DNA of 64,000 bases from JAXGXJ01 sp963829545 (lineage in GTDB: Bacteria > Actinomycetota > Thermoleophilia > RBG-16-64-13): NCBI GenBank assembly GCA_963829545.1, contig CAWHIX010000007.1, forward strand, positions 127,595 to 191,594, in the 5' to 3' direction. The notes below the pieces were generated by a model. The model was not told the origin of the DNA and ran no database searches. It saw only the letters and a list, made by a program, of their open reading frames with translations. Below, one piece after another: positions 19,249-29,522 of this stretch (position 1 is the first letter of the stretch; each line of letters begins with the position of its first letter). A program made the translations under genes and the position numbers.

Positions 19249-19707
19249 CTGAACAGCTACGAGCTGGTTCTTATCCTGCGTACAGACGTTGAGGATGAAG
19301 AACGAAACGCGGTGCTCGATCGCACCAAAAGCATCATCACGGGTGACAACGGCACCATCGTGAAGATCGACGAGTGGGGCAAGAAACGCCTCGCCTATGA
19401 GATCAAGGATTCCTTCGACGGCGTCTACTACATCCTCTACTTCGAGGCTGAGTCCAAGACGCTCGACGAGGTGACCCGCGTACTGGGCATCACCGACAGC
19501 GTCCTCCGCTACATGCCTCTCAAGCATGAGAGGCCGTTCAGCTTCCAGCAGCCCGCCGCAACAGCGGCTCCCGCCGCAGCTCCGGCAGCGGCAGCTCCAG
19601 TCGCGGCTCCGGCGGCGGCTCCCGTGGCGCCCCCCGAAGTGGCTCCCGAGTTGGCTCCGGAGTTGGCTCCCGAAGCCCCAGCAGCCGACGCCCCTGAAGA
19701 AGCCTAG
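19249..19707 (+). CDS. rpsF: 30S ribosomal protein S6 (apparent CTG start)
   Basis: S6 binds 16S rRNA together with S18. The conserved beginning NSYELVLILRTDVEDEE is preceded in frame only by CTG at 19249, because a TGA lies three codons upstream; TAGGAGGT sits 8 bases before that CTG. Hence either CTG initiates or the base is wrong. The core ends near residue 100 (LRYMPLKHERPF). It is followed by an unusual tail of about 50 residues made of Ala, Pro and Glu (AAPAAAPAAAAPVAAP...), long for S6. First gene of rpsF-ssb-rpsR. Confidence 0.9.
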   Translation: MNSYELVLILRTDVEDEERNAVLDRTKSIITGDNGTIVKIDEWGKKRLAYEIKDSFDGVYYILYFEAESKTLDEVTRVLGITDSVLRYMPLKHERPFSFQQPAATAAPAAAPAAAAPVAAPAAAPVAPPEVAPELAPELAPEAPAADAPEEA

Positions 19708-19722
19708 GCTAAGGAGCGCAAC

Positions 19723-20169
19723 ATGGCTCGCGGTATCGCACACGTGACGCTGGTGGGTAACCTTACCCGCGACCCCGAGCTCCGGCAGACTCCCAGCGGC
19801 ACGTCCGTCTGTCAACTGGGAGTGGCTGTGAATTCCTCGTACAAGGACTCATCGGGGCAGTGGGTCGAGAAGCCCAATTTCTTCGATGTGGTGGTATGGG
19901 GTACGCAAGGTGAGAACTGCGCCAAGTATCTGGCCAAGGGCCGCCAGGTAGCCGTCGACGGCCGTCTCGATCAGCGCAGCTGGGACGCGCAGGACGGTAC
20001 GAAGCGCAGCAAGGTCGAAATCATCGCCGACACGGTGATGTTCATCGGCGGGCAGGGCGGCGAAGCGCGCGAACCGGCTTTCCGGGGTGGCGCGCAGAAC
20101 GCTCCTGGTCCGGCCGCTCAAGACGATTTTCGTGACATCGATTTCGGGGGCGACGACATCCCCTTCTAG
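19723..20169 (+). CDS. ssb: Single-stranded DNA-binding protein
   Basis: A 148-residue SSB with the OB fold (IAHVTLVGNLTRDPELR, NFFDVVVWGTQGENCAKYL, GRQVAVDGRLDQRSW) and a Gly/Ala-rich linker. It has the acidic tip DIDFGGDDIPF that recruits replication and repair partners. It lies 15 bases after rpsF, the usual position between S6 and S18. Confidence 0.96.
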   Translation: MARGIAHVTLVGNLTRDPELRQTPSGTSVCQLGVAVNSSYKDSSGQWVEKPNFFDVVVWGTQGENCAKYLAKGRQVAVDGRLDQRSWDAQDGTKRSKVEIIADTVMFIGGQGGEAREPAFRGGAQNAPGPAAQDDFRDIDFGGDDIPF

Positions 20170-20194
20170 TCGTTCTCCAAGGAGGTAGAACAAA

Positions 20195-20452
20195 GTGGCG
20201 AATCTCAAGAAGCCGACGCGTCGAGTCCGGCCGACGACCGGCAACCGGCGGCGCAAGTACTGCTTCTTCTGCAAAGAAGGCGTGGAGATGGTCGATTACA
20301 AGGACTTCGGCACGCTGCGCAGGTTCATGTCCGAGCGTGGGAAGATCCGGTCTCGGCGGACCACAGGTGCCTGTCGGCGCCACCAGCGGCAGGTCGCCGT
20401 GGCGATCAAGCGGGCGCGCGAGGTCGCGCTGCTGCCCTATAGCAGCCGCTGA
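20195..20452 (+). CDS. rpsR: 30S ribosomal protein S18
   Basis: An 85-residue S18. After a basic leader it carries KYCFFCKEGVEMVDYKDFGTLRRF and RRTTGACRRHQRQVAVAIKRAR, the standard core. The CxxC...CRRH residues could bind zinc (the C+ form). The start is GTG 20195, 8 bases after GGAGGT. Confidence 0.95.
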   Translation: MANLKKPTRRVRPTTGNRRRKYCFFCKEGVEMVDYKDFGTLRRFMSERGKIRSRRTTGACRRHQRQVAVAIKRAREVALLPYSSR

Positions 20453-20466
20453 CAGTAGCCCTGGTC

Positions 20467-21444
20467 ATGGATCGGCCTTCCCCGGTCGCATTCGTTCAGT
20501 TCAGCAAGGCGATGGCGATCACCGTCGTCCTTGGCGTATGTATCTCGTTCCTGCCTCTGGGCCTGCCGGTGTTCGCGCCTTTGCTGGCGCTTCCCCTGGC
20601 TTATCTGGTGGTGCGCGGGGGACTGGGGCAGGGATTGGCCCTGGCGGTCGTGGTCGGGATACTCGTGTGGTTCGCAGCCGGACTGGGGACGGCCGCAATG
20701 ATCGTCCTCCTGTTGCTCGGGCTGGGCGTGACGCTGGGAGAAGCGCTGCGTCGGCGCTGGTCGTTCGGGAGGACGTTGGCCGTTGTAGCGTCGGGTGCGC
20801 TCGTAGCTCTGGTGCTCTGGGGAGTGCTGCTGTGGCAGCTGGGCTTGAGCCTGAGCGATCTTCGGGAAAGCGCCTTCAGCTCCCTCGACCGGGCGGAAGA
20901 GATGTACGCGGGCATGGGTGTGCAGGCGGCTACCACGGATCTGGCATCTGAACAGTTGCGGCGGCTGATAGACATGATGCCGTACCTGGTCCCCGGGCTG
21001 CTGGGGATGGGCGTCATCCTGTTGGCGGCCAGTTGCATCGGACTCGCCTACGCCTTCTTCCCCCGTCTTCGCGACAAGGTCGAGGTGCAGATGGCGTTAT
21101 CCGGGTTCCGGATGCATTGGTCCATGGCCTACGTTTCCATCGCCGGGTTGGCCATGCTCGTGCTTTCGCGTGGCGAGGCCGTGTGGCACTCGGTCATGCT
21201 CTACGCGGGAATCGACCTGCTGCTCGTCTCGCAGACGCTGTTCTTCCTGCAGGGTCTGGCGATCGTGCGCTGGTACGCGAGGACCCGGCAGGTGCAGCCC
21301 GGGGCGAGTACGGCACTCTACTTGGCTGCCGTCTTTGGCCAGGCGTTCCTCCAGCTGACGGGGTTGCTGGGGTTGTTCGATACGTGGTTGGATTGTCGCA
21401 GAAGGTTCGCTCTCAAGAGCCCCCGCCCGGGCCCTTCGAGGTGA
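20467..21444 (+). CDS. DUF2232 (YybS-like) integral membrane protein
   Basis: A 325-residue protein with about eight hydrophobic segments, starting AMAITVVLGVCISFLPLGLPV. A central polar stretch (RESAFSSLDRAEEMYAG...) separates two membrane halves. This is the DUF2232/YybS position and layout, between rpsR and rplI as in many Gram-positives. It has no known reaction. The start is ATG 20467. Confidence 0.82.
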   Translation: MDRPSPVAFVQFSKAMAITVVLGVCISFLPLGLPVFAPLLALPLAYLVVRGGLGQGLALAVVVGILVWFAAGLGTAAMIVLLLLGLGVTLGEALRRRWSFGRTLAVVASGALVALVLWGVLLWQLGLSLSDLRESAFSSLDRAEEMYAGMGVQAATTDLASEQLRRLIDMMPYLVPGLLGMGVILLAASCIGLAYAFFPRLRDKVEVQMALSGFRMHWSMAYVSIAGLAMLVLSRGEAVWHSVMLYAGIDLLLVSQTLFFLQGLAIVRWYARTRQVQPGASTALYLAAVFGQAFLQLTGLLGLFDTWLDCRRRFALKSPRPGPSR

Positions 21445-21463
21445 CATAGCTAAGGAGTGAGAT

Positions 21464-21925
21464 ATGGAAGTGATACTGCTTCAGGACGTCGAAAAGCTAG
21501 GCAACAAGGGCGAGGTCGCGAACGTGTCCGACGGATACGCCCGCAACTACCTCTTCCCCCGCAAGTTGGCCGAAATGGCCACTCCCGCGCGCGTAGCCTC
21601 CGTGCGCAAGATCATGGACGAGAAGCTGGCGGCCGAACGTCGCGAGGCCGAGCGGGCCGACGAGACGCGCGACCTCCTCTCGAAGACCGTGCTCACCATC
21701 CCTGCCTCGGTGGGATCGGCCGATAGGCTCTTCGGCTCGGTCACCAGCCAGGACATCGCCGATGCCATCTACGCCGCCCGCAAGATCCGCGTGGACAAGC
21801 GTAATGTGGCGTTGGAGGAACCCATCAAGACCGTGGGGACATTCATGGTCAAAGTGTCCGTGCATCACAGCGTAGAGGCTGCGGATGTGAAGGTCATGGT
21901 CGTCCCGGAGGGGTCCAAAGAGTAA
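21464..21925 (+). CDS. rplI: 50S ribosomal protein L9
   Basis: A 153-residue L9. The N-terminal rRNA-binding lobe has MEVILLQDVEKLGNKGEVANVSDGYARNYLFP, then the long connecting helix (RKIMDEKLAAERREAERADE) and the C-terminal domain (GSADRLFGSVTSQDIADAI). Start ATG with AAGGAGTGA upstream. Confidence 0.97.
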   Translation: MEVILLQDVEKLGNKGEVANVSDGYARNYLFPRKLAEMATPARVASVRKIMDEKLAAERREAERADETRDLLSKTVLTIPASVGSADRLFGSVTSQDIADAIYAARKIRVDKRNVALEEPIKTVGTFMVKVSVHHSVEAADVKVMVVPEGSKE

Positions 21926-21957
21926 GCGCGGCCGTTTCTGCCGGGGGAGAGGCGCTC

Positions 21958-23334
21958 ATGGAATCACCGGCAAGCAGGGGCGGCCCGGCAGGGCCGCTCG
22001 GGGGAGAGCAGACAGTCCCGCAGAACATCGACGCCGAGATATCGGTGCTCGGCGCCAGCATGCTCACGCCCAACGTGATCCCGGGCGTGAGCGAGATCAT
22101 CCGGCCCAAGCACTTCTATCGCCTGTCTCATCAGCGCATCTTCGAAGTCATCGAGGATCTGTTCTCGCGGGGAGAGCCAGTCGACCCCATCACTGTCAGC
22201 GAGGAACTGGCCAATCGCGCCAGCCTCGACCTGGTCGGCGGACGGGCCTTCATCCATAGCCTGGCCACCGCCGTGCCGGCCGCCACGAACGCCCGCCACT
22301 ACGCGGAGATCGTGAGGGAGAACTACCTGCTGCGCTCTCTCATCCGCGTGGGCGGCGAGATCACCGAGATGGGCTACAGGCGCGAGCAGGCGCCCGTGGA
22401 ACTCATCGACAAGGCGGAGCAGATGGTGTTCGATATCTCCGAGGACCGCGTCGTCGGGGAGTTCGAGTCCATCAGCGACCTCATCAGCGAGAGCTTCGCC
22501 GAGCTCGAGCTGACCATGAGCGAGGGGCACCACACCGTCGGTTGTCAGACGGGCTTTCGCGAGCTCGACACGATCATCAGCGGCTTCCAGCCCGCCAACC
22601 TGGTCATCCTTGCCGCTCGGCCCTCCATGGGCAAGACGGCTCTGGCGCTCAATATCGCCCGGAACGTAGGCGTCGACCAGGGCAAGGGCGTGGCCATCTT
22701 CAGCCTGGAGATGTCGAAGATGGAAGTGGTGCGGCGGATGATGTGCGCCGAGGCCCGCGTTGACAGTTGGCGGGTGCAGAGGGGCATCATGCAGCCCCAG
22801 GAGTGGAGCCGGCTGGCCGCGGCCTGCACGCCTTTGCATTCCGCTCCCATCTTCATCGACGATAGCGCGTCGCTCAATCTCATGGAGATCCGGGCCAAGG
22901 CCAGACGCCTCAAGGCCAAGGAGAAGAACCTCAGCCTGATCCTGGTCGACTACCTTCAGCTCATGATGGGCGACATCGGAGTGGAGAACCGCCAGCAGGA
23001 GATCTCCCGCATCTCCCGGGGTCTCAAGATCCTGGCCCGCGAACTCGAGGTGCCGGTCATGGCGCTCTCGCAGCTTTCCCGGCAGGTGGAGGCGCGGGCC
23101 GGCAACCGGCCGGTACTGTCGGACCTTCGCGAATCGGGCGCGATCGAGCAGGATGCGGACCTGGTGATGTTCATCTATCGCGACGAGGTCTATAACCGCG
23201 ACAGCCCCGACAAGGGCACGGCCGAGATCATCGTGGGCAAGCAGAGGAATGGGCCCATCGGGGACTGCAAGCTGGCCTTCATCCAGAGCTACACGCGTTT
23301 CGCCGACCTGGCCGACAGGCGCGGGGCCCAGTAG
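21958..23334 (+). CDS. dnaB: Replicative DNA helicase
   Basis: A 458-residue DnaB hexameric helicase. The N-terminal domain (residues about 18-120) has the primase-binding helices starting at PQNIDAEISVLGASM. The RecA-like domain has Walker A ARPSMGKTALALNIA, LILVDYLQLM (Walker B), and the arginine-finger/H4 region LSQLSRQVEARAGNRPVLSDLRESGAIEQDADLVMF. No intein is present. It lies 32 bases after rplI. Confidence 0.96.
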   Translation: MESPASRGGPAGPLGGEQTVPQNIDAEISVLGASMLTPNVIPGVSEIIRPKHFYRLSHQRIFEVIEDLFSRGEPVDPITVSEELANRASLDLVGGRAFIHSLATAVPAATNARHYAEIVRENYLLRSLIRVGGEITEMGYRREQAPVELIDKAEQMVFDISEDRVVGEFESISDLISESFAELELTMSEGHHTVGCQTGFRELDTIISGFQPANLVILAARPSMGKTALALNIARNVGVDQGKGVAIFSLEMSKMEVVRRMMCAEARVDSWRVQRGIMQPQEWSRLAAACTPLHSAPIFIDDSASLNLMEIRAKARRLKAKEKNLSLILVDYLQLMMGDIGVENRQQEISRISRGLKILARELEVPVMALSQLSRQVEARAGNRPVLSDLRESGAIEQDADLVMFIYRDEVYNRDSPDKGTAEIIVGKQRNGPIGDCKLAFIQSYTRFADLADRRGAQ

Positions 23335-23379
23335 GTCCGCCAGGGCCGGCCGGGCGAAAGCCGAGAGGACGGGGGAAAG

Positions 23380-24918
23380 ATGTCGGAGGACGGCCGGCGC
23401 TACGACGCGATCATAGTGGGGGGCGGTCCAGCTGGGATCTTCGCCGCTCTCGAACTGTCCCGTCACCCCGGCCTGCGGGTGCTCCTCCTGGAGAAAGGGG
23501 CCGACATCTCCGAGCGCAACTGCCCGGCGCGGGCAACCGGCTCCTGCGCGCACTGCCCGACCTGCGACATCACCACCGGATGGGGTGGCGCCGGGGCCTT
23601 CTCCGACGGCAAGCTGACCCTGGGCACCGAGGTGGGCGGGTGGTTGGGCGAGTATCTGGACAACGGGACCCTGAGGGGGCTCATATCCCGCGTGGACGCG
23701 ATCTATCGCGAGTTCGGAGCCCCCGACCGGCTCTACGGCGAAGACGTCGAGCAACTCGACCGCTGGGCCGATCTGGCTTCGCCCCACGGCCTGCGCTTGG
23801 TCCGCTCGCCCGTGCGGCACCTGGGCACAGAGCATGCGGCCGGCGTGATGGCGGCCATGCGGGCCTACCTCAAGGACAAGGTAGATATCGCCACCCACCA
23901 GGACGTCGCGCGGGTCCTGACGGAACCGGTGTCGGGCGCCTCCGCCGCGTCGGTGGCGAGCGCGCCGGCAGCGCCAGCGGTCGGACTCGCGGCTGGGCGG
24001 CGCGGGGGCCCAGCGGTGGCGCAGCGCGTGGTGGGGGTGGCTACCGCGGACGGGGAGACGCACCTGAGCGAGGCCGTCATCCTGGCCCCGGGGCGGCAGG
24101 GGTCGTCTTGGCTCACGGGGGAGGCCGACCGGCTGGGCATCCCGCTGGTGAGCAACGCCGTGGACATCGGGGTGCGCGTGGAGGTGTCGGCCGTCGTGAC
24201 GGATCCCATCACCACGGAACTGTACGAGCCCAAGCTTCTCTACACCTCGCGCCATTTCGAGGATCAGGTGCGCACCTTCTGCATGAATCCGCGGGGCGCC
24301 GTGTGTACGGAGAGTTGGGGAGACGCGGTCACGGTCAACGGGCACAGCTACGCGGCCGCCGAGCGCAAGACCGACAACACCAACTTCGCTCTCCTAGTCT
24401 CCACGCGTTTCACCGAGCCTTTCAAGGAGCCCATCGCCTACGGCAAGTCCATCGCCCGTTTGGCCAACATGCTGGGCAAGGACATCCTCGTACAGCGGCT
24501 GGGCGACCTGCGGGCCGGGCGTCGCACCACTCCGGCGAGACTGGCGCGCAGCGTGGTGGAACCGACGCTGCGCGCCGCCACCCCCGGCGACCTCAGCTTC
24601 GCCCTTCCCTATCGCCACCTGCGCGATCTTCTCGACATGCTCGACGCTCTCGATGCCTTCCTTCCCGGGGTGGGAGGCCGGGACACGCTTCTCTACGGGG
24701 CGGAGGTGAAGTTCTACTCCTCCCGGCTGGCCCTCGACTCCCGGTTGGAGACGCCCATCTCCGGGCTGTACGCGGTGGGTGACGGCGCGGGCGTGACGCG
24801 GGGGCTGGTCCAGGCTTCTGCTTCGGGGCTGGTGGCGGCAGGAGCCGTGGCGGCAGGAGCCGTGGCGGCGGGGGCGGCACAGGCCGGGGCCGAACGGGGC
24901 GGGGCGGGCCTGGTGTAA
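23380..24918 (+). CDS. FAD-dependent dehydrogenase (COG2509 type)
   Basis: A 512-residue flavoprotein. The Rossmann motif IVGGGPAGIFAALEL is at the N-terminus. The family's cysteine cluster NCPARATGSCAHCPTC precedes ITTGWGGAGAFSDGKLTLG. FAD contacts return in GLYAVGDGAGVTRG near the C-terminus. A low-complexity insert (Ala/Val-rich, residues about 187-215) and an Ala/Gly repeat tail (AAGAVAAGAVAAGAAQAG) are unusual. The members I know are uncharacterised; the cysteines might hold a metal cluster. The start is ATG 23380. Confidence 0.82.
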   Translation: MSEDGRRYDAIIVGGGPAGIFAALELSRHPGLRVLLLEKGADISERNCPARATGSCAHCPTCDITTGWGGAGAFSDGKLTLGTEVGGWLGEYLDNGTLRGLISRVDAIYREFGAPDRLYGEDVEQLDRWADLASPHGLRLVRSPVRHLGTEHAAGVMAAMRAYLKDKVDIATHQDVARVLTEPVSGASAASVASAPAAPAVGLAAGRRGGPAVAQRVVGVATADGETHLSEAVILAPGRQGSSWLTGEADRLGIPLVSNAVDIGVRVEVSAVVTDPITTELYEPKLLYTSRHFEDQVRTFCMNPRGAVCTESWGDAVTVNGHSYAAAERKTDNTNFALLVSTRFTEPFKEPIAYGKSIARLANMLGKDILVQRLGDLRAGRRTTPARLARSVVEPTLRAATPGDLSFALPYRHLRDLLDMLDALDAFLPGVGGRDTLLYGAEVKFYSSRLALDSRLETPISGLYAVGDGAGVTRGLVQASASGLVAAGAVAAGAVAAGAAQAGAERGGAGLV

Positions 24919-25076
24919 ACTGTCATCGGCGCTCGGCCGCGGGAAGTGCGGCGCGAGCCCTGTGCGGGTCGGGAGCGTTTTCGAAGCGCGACCGGTGGCA
25001 GACCGCGAGGGGCGACAAGGGGCGCCGGGCGGCAGCCGGCCGCCGTTTTGGTCTTGAGACTACACATACGGGAGGC

Positions 25077-26385
25077 ATGGTGCCGGTTCTCGTCGTTTTA
25101 GGTGCCCAGTGGGGCGATGAAGGCAAGGGCAAAGTCGTCGACCTGCTCTGCGAGCAGGCGGACGTGGTCGTGCGCTACCAGGGCGGCAACAATGCCGGGC
25201 ATACGGTCGAGAACGAACTCGGCAAGTTCGCCCTCCACCTGGTCCCCTCGGGGATCTTCAACCCCAGGATAGTCTCCGTCATCGGCAACGGCGTGGTCAT
25301 CGATCCCACCGTCCTCCGCAAGGAGATCGACGAGCTCGAGGCCCGGGGAGTGTCGACGGCTCGACTCAAGGTCTCTCCCGGGGCCCATCTCATCATGCCC
25401 TACCACATCATGCTCGACCACGTGCAGGAGACGCGGCTGGGCAAGGGCAAGATCGGCACTACCGGACGGGGCATCGGCCCGGCCTACGCCGACAAGGCGG
25501 CCCGCGAGGGCGTGCGCATGCAGGACCTGGCCGACGAGAAGGGTTTCCGCGAACGCGTCCGGGGGTGGATGCAGGCCAAGGGCGAGATGATGGCGCGTGC
25601 GTACGACGAAGATGTCAGCAGCCTCGAGGCCGACTGCGAGCGTTATATCGAAGCGGCGCTCTCTCTCAAGGATCACGTGGACGACACCTCTCTCTTCCTC
25701 TGGGAGTCCCTACGCGCCGACAAGCGGGTGCTCCTGGAGGGTGCGCAGGGGACCATGCTCGATCTCGACCACGGTACCTATCCCTATCGTGACCTCCTCC
25801 AACCCCGTGGCCGGGTACGCCTGCGTGGGCAGCGGCATCGGGCCGGTGGAACTGAGCGAGGTGTGGGGCGTCACCAAGGCCTACGTGACCCGGGTGGGCG
25901 AAGGTCCCTTCCCGACCGAGTTGAACGACGACACGGGCAAGATGCTCTGCGAGGTGGGCCACGAGTACGGCACGACGACGGGCCGTCAGAGGCGTTGCGG
26001 TTGGCTCGATCTCGTGGCTCTGAGGTACGCGGCCCGCGTGAACGGGCTGACCGGCCTATGCATAACCAAGCTGGACGTCCTCAACGACCTGGAGACCATC
26101 AAGGTCTGCAACGGCTACCGATTCGACGGGAAAGAGTCGAGCGAGCTTCCCGCCTCGCAGGCGGTCTTCTCAGAGGTCGAGCCCATCTACGAGGAGTTCC
26201 CCGGCTGGAAGAGCGACATCTCCGGGGCCAAGAGCGTGCAGGATCTTCCCCAGGAGACCATCGACTACCTCAACTTCATCGTGCGGCAGGTGCGGGTGCC
26301 CATCTCCCTGATCTCGGTGGGGGCGCACCGCGAGCAGCACATCAAGGTGCCCCACCCCAGCATCAGCCAGCCGCAGCAGGGCTGA
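25077..26385 (+). CDS. purA: Adenylosuccinate synthetase (one frameshift)
   Basis: Converts IMP, aspartate and GTP to adenylosuccinate. The N-terminus has GAQWGDEGKGKVVDLL and NNAGHTV; later motifs are KGKIGTTGRGIGPAYADK and, after the break, GYACVGSGIGPVELSEVWG, GEGPFPTEL and GRQRRCGWLDLVALRYA. One extra C near 25789 (TATCGTGACC for TATGTGACC) shifts the frame; correcting it gives a normal-length protein of about 436 residues. The start is ATG 25077, only one base after GGAGG; GTG 25080 may be used instead. Confidence 0.9.
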
Positions 26386-26395
26386 GGAGGCCGCC

Positions 26396-27716
26396 ATGGG
26401 ATCTGACCGGCAGTTCGGCGTGCTGGTGGTCGGCGGAGGAGCTCGAGAACACGCCCTGGTGCGCGGGCTCGCGCGCAGTCCCCACGTGGGCCGTCTGCTG
26501 TGCGCACCCGGGAACGCCGGTATCGCCCAGGAGGCGGAGACGGTGGCCATCGAGGCGGAGGATATCCCCAGCCTCATCGCCTTCGTGGAGCGGGAACGGA
26601 TCGACTTGACCGTTGTGGGGCCGGAGGCCCCGCTGGTGGCCGGTTTGGCCGACCAGTTGCGCGATCGGGGTTTCGCCGTGTTCGGTCCCGGGGCCGACGG
26701 CGCGCGTCTGGAGGGGTCGAAGGCCTTCGCCAAGCAGGTCATGGAAGCGGCAGGCGTGCCTACCGGTCATGCCGCCTTGTTCACCGATCATGAGAGTGCG
26801 CTCGCTTTCCTCACGACTCACGGGGCACCCGTGGTGGTGAAGGCTGACGGCCTCGCCGCGGGCAAGGGCGTCATCGTCGCCCACACGCTCGAGGAGGCCG
26901 AGGCCGCTTTGGACGAATGTTTCGTGGAACGTCGCTTCGGCGATGCTGCGCACACCGTCCTTGTGGAGGAGTTCCTGGAGGGGGAAGAGGTGTCCCTCCT
27001 CTCCATCGTGAGTGGGCGACACATCCTGCCTCTGGCCCCGGCTCAGGACTACAAGCGGGCTCTGGACGGCGATGCCGGTCCGAACACCGGCGGCATGGGC
27101 TCCTACTCCCCGGTTCCCATCGTGGACGAGGAGCTGTACGAGCATCTGCTGGAGACCGTTGTCCGGCCGACCGTGGAGGAGTTGGGCCGTCGGGGCATCG
27201 ACTTTCGTGGGGTCCTGTATGCAGGGGTGATGCTCACTCCATCCGGACCCAGAGTGCTGGAGTTCAACTGTCGGTTCGGCGATCCGGAGACTCAGGCCCT
27301 GCTACCCCGGCTTACGATCCGATCTGTTCGAGTGTCTGTGGGCCGCCGCCCAGGGGGAACCATTGCCTCCTGCGGCCGAATGGGGCGAGGGGGCGGCGGT
27401 GGGCGTCGTCCTGGCGTCCCGCGGCTACCCGGCAGGCAGTTCGAAGGGTGACGTCATCAGCGGGTTGGACCGCGTGCGGTCTCTGCATGGCGTGGAAGTC
27501 TTCCACGCCGCGACCAAGAACGTGGACCGCGATGTAGTCACCAACGGCGGGCGGGTGCTGACGGTGACCGGCCTGGGTGCCACCTTCGCCGAGGCCCGCG
27601 CCCGCGCCTACGCAGGCGTGGAGGTAATCGACTTCCCCGGCGCCCAACATCGTTCCGACATCGCGCTCAGGGCCGAAGAGTGGGAACGGGGACGGACGAG
27701 AAAGGAAGACGCATGA
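26396..27716 (+). CDS. purD: Phosphoribosylamine-glycine ligase (one frameshift)
   Basis: The second step of purine synthesis (GAR synthetase). GGGAREHALVRGLARS and GPEAPLVAGLADQL at the N-terminus, the ATP-grasp core VKADGLAAGKGV, NTGGMGSYSPVP and LEFNCRFGDPETQA, then the C-terminal domain AVGVVLASRGYPAGSSKGD. An extra A near 27312 breaks the frame after LLPRL; removal restores about 439 residues. ATG 26396 follows purA by 10 bases. The stop overlaps the purE start. Confidence 0.9.
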
Positions 27717-28225
27717 GCGAGACGACCGGGCAGCCCCTGATAGGCATCCTTATGGGCTCGGATTCCGACGCCGAGGTGATGGACGCGGCGGTGAAGGAGC
27801 TGGAGGCTCGGGGCATCGCCCATGAGGTCAACGTCCTTTCGGCCCACCGTGATCCGGAGGCGGTGCGCGGGTATTCGCTGGGAGCCGAGGCGCGGGGACT
27901 GAAGGTGATCATCGCCGGAGCCGGGAAGGCTGCGGCCCTGCCGGGAGTGGTGGCCTCCATGACCGACCTGCCCGTCATTGGCGTGCCCATCCGCACCTCC
28001 GATCTGGGTGGCCTCGACTCCCTGCTCTCCATGGTGCAGATGCCTCCGGGCGTGCCGGTGGCGACCGTGGCCATCAACGGTGCCCGCAATGCCGCCATCC
28101 TGGCTGCGAAGATCCTGCGCGTGGGCGGTCTGTGGAGCGCCTCGGAGACCGGTTCGATGGCCGCAGGGGCCGGTTCGGTGGCGTCCGCCGCCGGCGAAGG
28201 CGACGAGGAGGGGGGTCGGCGATGA
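27713..28225 (+). CDS. purE: N5-carboxyaminoimidazole ribonucleotide mutase
   Basis: 170 residues, class I PurE: GILMGSDSDAEVMDAA, the catalytic-loop LSAHRDPEAV, and GAGKAAALPGVVASMTDLPVIGVP. A short Gly/Ala-rich C-terminal extension follows. It rearranges N5-CAIR to CAIR; no purK is seen in the window. It is coupled by ATGA overlaps to purD before and purB after. Confidence 0.94.
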   Translation: MSETTGQPLIGILMGSDSDAEVMDAAVKELEARGIAHEVNVLSAHRDPEAVRGYSLGAEARGLKVIIAGAGKAAALPGVVASMTDLPVIGVPIRTSDLGGLDSLLSMVQMPPGVPVATVAINGARNAAILAAKILRVGGLWSASETGSMAAGAGSVASAAGEGDEEGGRR

Positions 28226-29522
28226 TCCTCCGCTATTCCACTCCCGAGATGTCGGCCATCTGGACCGACGACGCCCGCATGCAGGCCTGGCTGCAGGTAG
28301 AGATGGCCGTGTGCGAGGCTTGGACGAAGCTGGGCCGCATCCCTCAGGACGCCATGCTGGAGATCAAGCAGAAGGCCGGTTTCGACGTCGACCGCGTGAA
28401 CGAGATCGAGGAGGTGACGCAGCACGACGTCATCGCCTTCGTCAGTTGCGTGGCCGAGAAGGTGGGGGACGCTTCCAAGTACATCCACTACGGCCTGACG
28501 TCGTCGGACGTCCTCGATACCGGCCTGGCCCTGCAGTTGAAGGAGGCCGGCGGGCTGCTGGTCCAGGAGACGAAGGCGCTGGGCCGCATCCTGCAGCGGC
28601 GGGCGCTGGAGCACCGCGACACGGTGATGATCGGCCGCACGCACGGCGTGCACGCCGAGCCCATCACCTTCGGCATGGTCCTGGGCCTGTGGGCCTTCGA
28701 GGTGCACCGGGGGCTCGAACGGCTGGAGCGGGCCGTCGAGCAGGTGTCGGTGGGCAAGATCTCCGGGGCCGTGGGCAGCTACGCCAACGTCGACCCAGAG
28801 GTCGAGCGCGTCGCCTTGTCCATCCTCGAACTGGACGTCGCCCCCATCTCCACCCAGATCGTGCAACGCGACCGGCACGCGGAGTTCATGGCCGCCCTCG
28901 CCCTGCTGGCCAGCACGCTGGAGAAGATCGCCGTGCAGGTGCGCCACTACCAGCGCACGGAGGTCCTGGAGGCGGAGGAATACTTCGCGCCCGGGCAGAA
29001 GGGCTCTTCGGCCATGCCCCACAAGCGCAACCCCATCATCTCGGAGCGGCTCTGCGGCCAGGCGCGCATCATCCGCGGCAACATGCTGGTCGCCTTCGAG
29101 AACATCGCCCTGTGGCACGAACGCGACATCAGCCATTCCAGCGCCGAGCGCATCATCTTCCCCGACAGCACCATCCTCCTGCACTACATGTTGAGGAAGG
29201 CCTGCTGGCTGATCGACAAGCTCAACGTCTACCCGGAGAACATGGCCGCCAACCTGGAGAAGAGCTACGGCCTCATCCACAGCCAGCGAGTGCTCCTCGC
29301 CCTCGTAGAGGCCGGGATGCTTCGCGACGACGCCTACCGGCTCGTACAGAAGAGCGCCATGAGGGCCTGGGAGGAGAAGACCCCCTTCCTCGACCTGCTC
29401 AAAGCCGACCCCGAGGTGACCGGCCACCTGTCGGCCGACCAGATCGACGCGCTCTTCGACCCCGGGACCAACTCCGGAACGTGGGCGTGATCTTCGACCG
29501 CGTGGCCGCCCTCGACTGGTAG
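28222..29522 (+). CDS. purB: Adenylosuccinate lyase (frameshift at the C-terminus)
   Basis: Cleaves SAICAR and adenylosuccinate. Motifs: GLTSSDVLDTGLALQL, IGRTHGVHAEPITFG (catalytic His) and the fumarase-superfamily signature GSSAMPHKRNPI. As written it stops at 29490 after NSGTWA, but the neighbouring frame continues LRNVGVIFDRVAALDW to a stop at 29522, the normal type of C-terminus, so one base is lost or gained near 29465. The start is ATG 28222, overlapping purE. Confidence 0.92.

Noticed and set aside
21964..24345. A 793-codon open frame on the minus strand opposite dnaB and the flavoprotein
   Set aside because: It mirrors the codon pattern of the two plus-strand genes, has no domain and reads as His/Gly/Leu-rich noise typical of antisense frames in GC-rich DNA.
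27667..29427. A 586-codon minus-strand frame opposite purE and purB
   Set aside because: PurE and PurB are unmistakable on the plus strand; the opposite frame has no motif.
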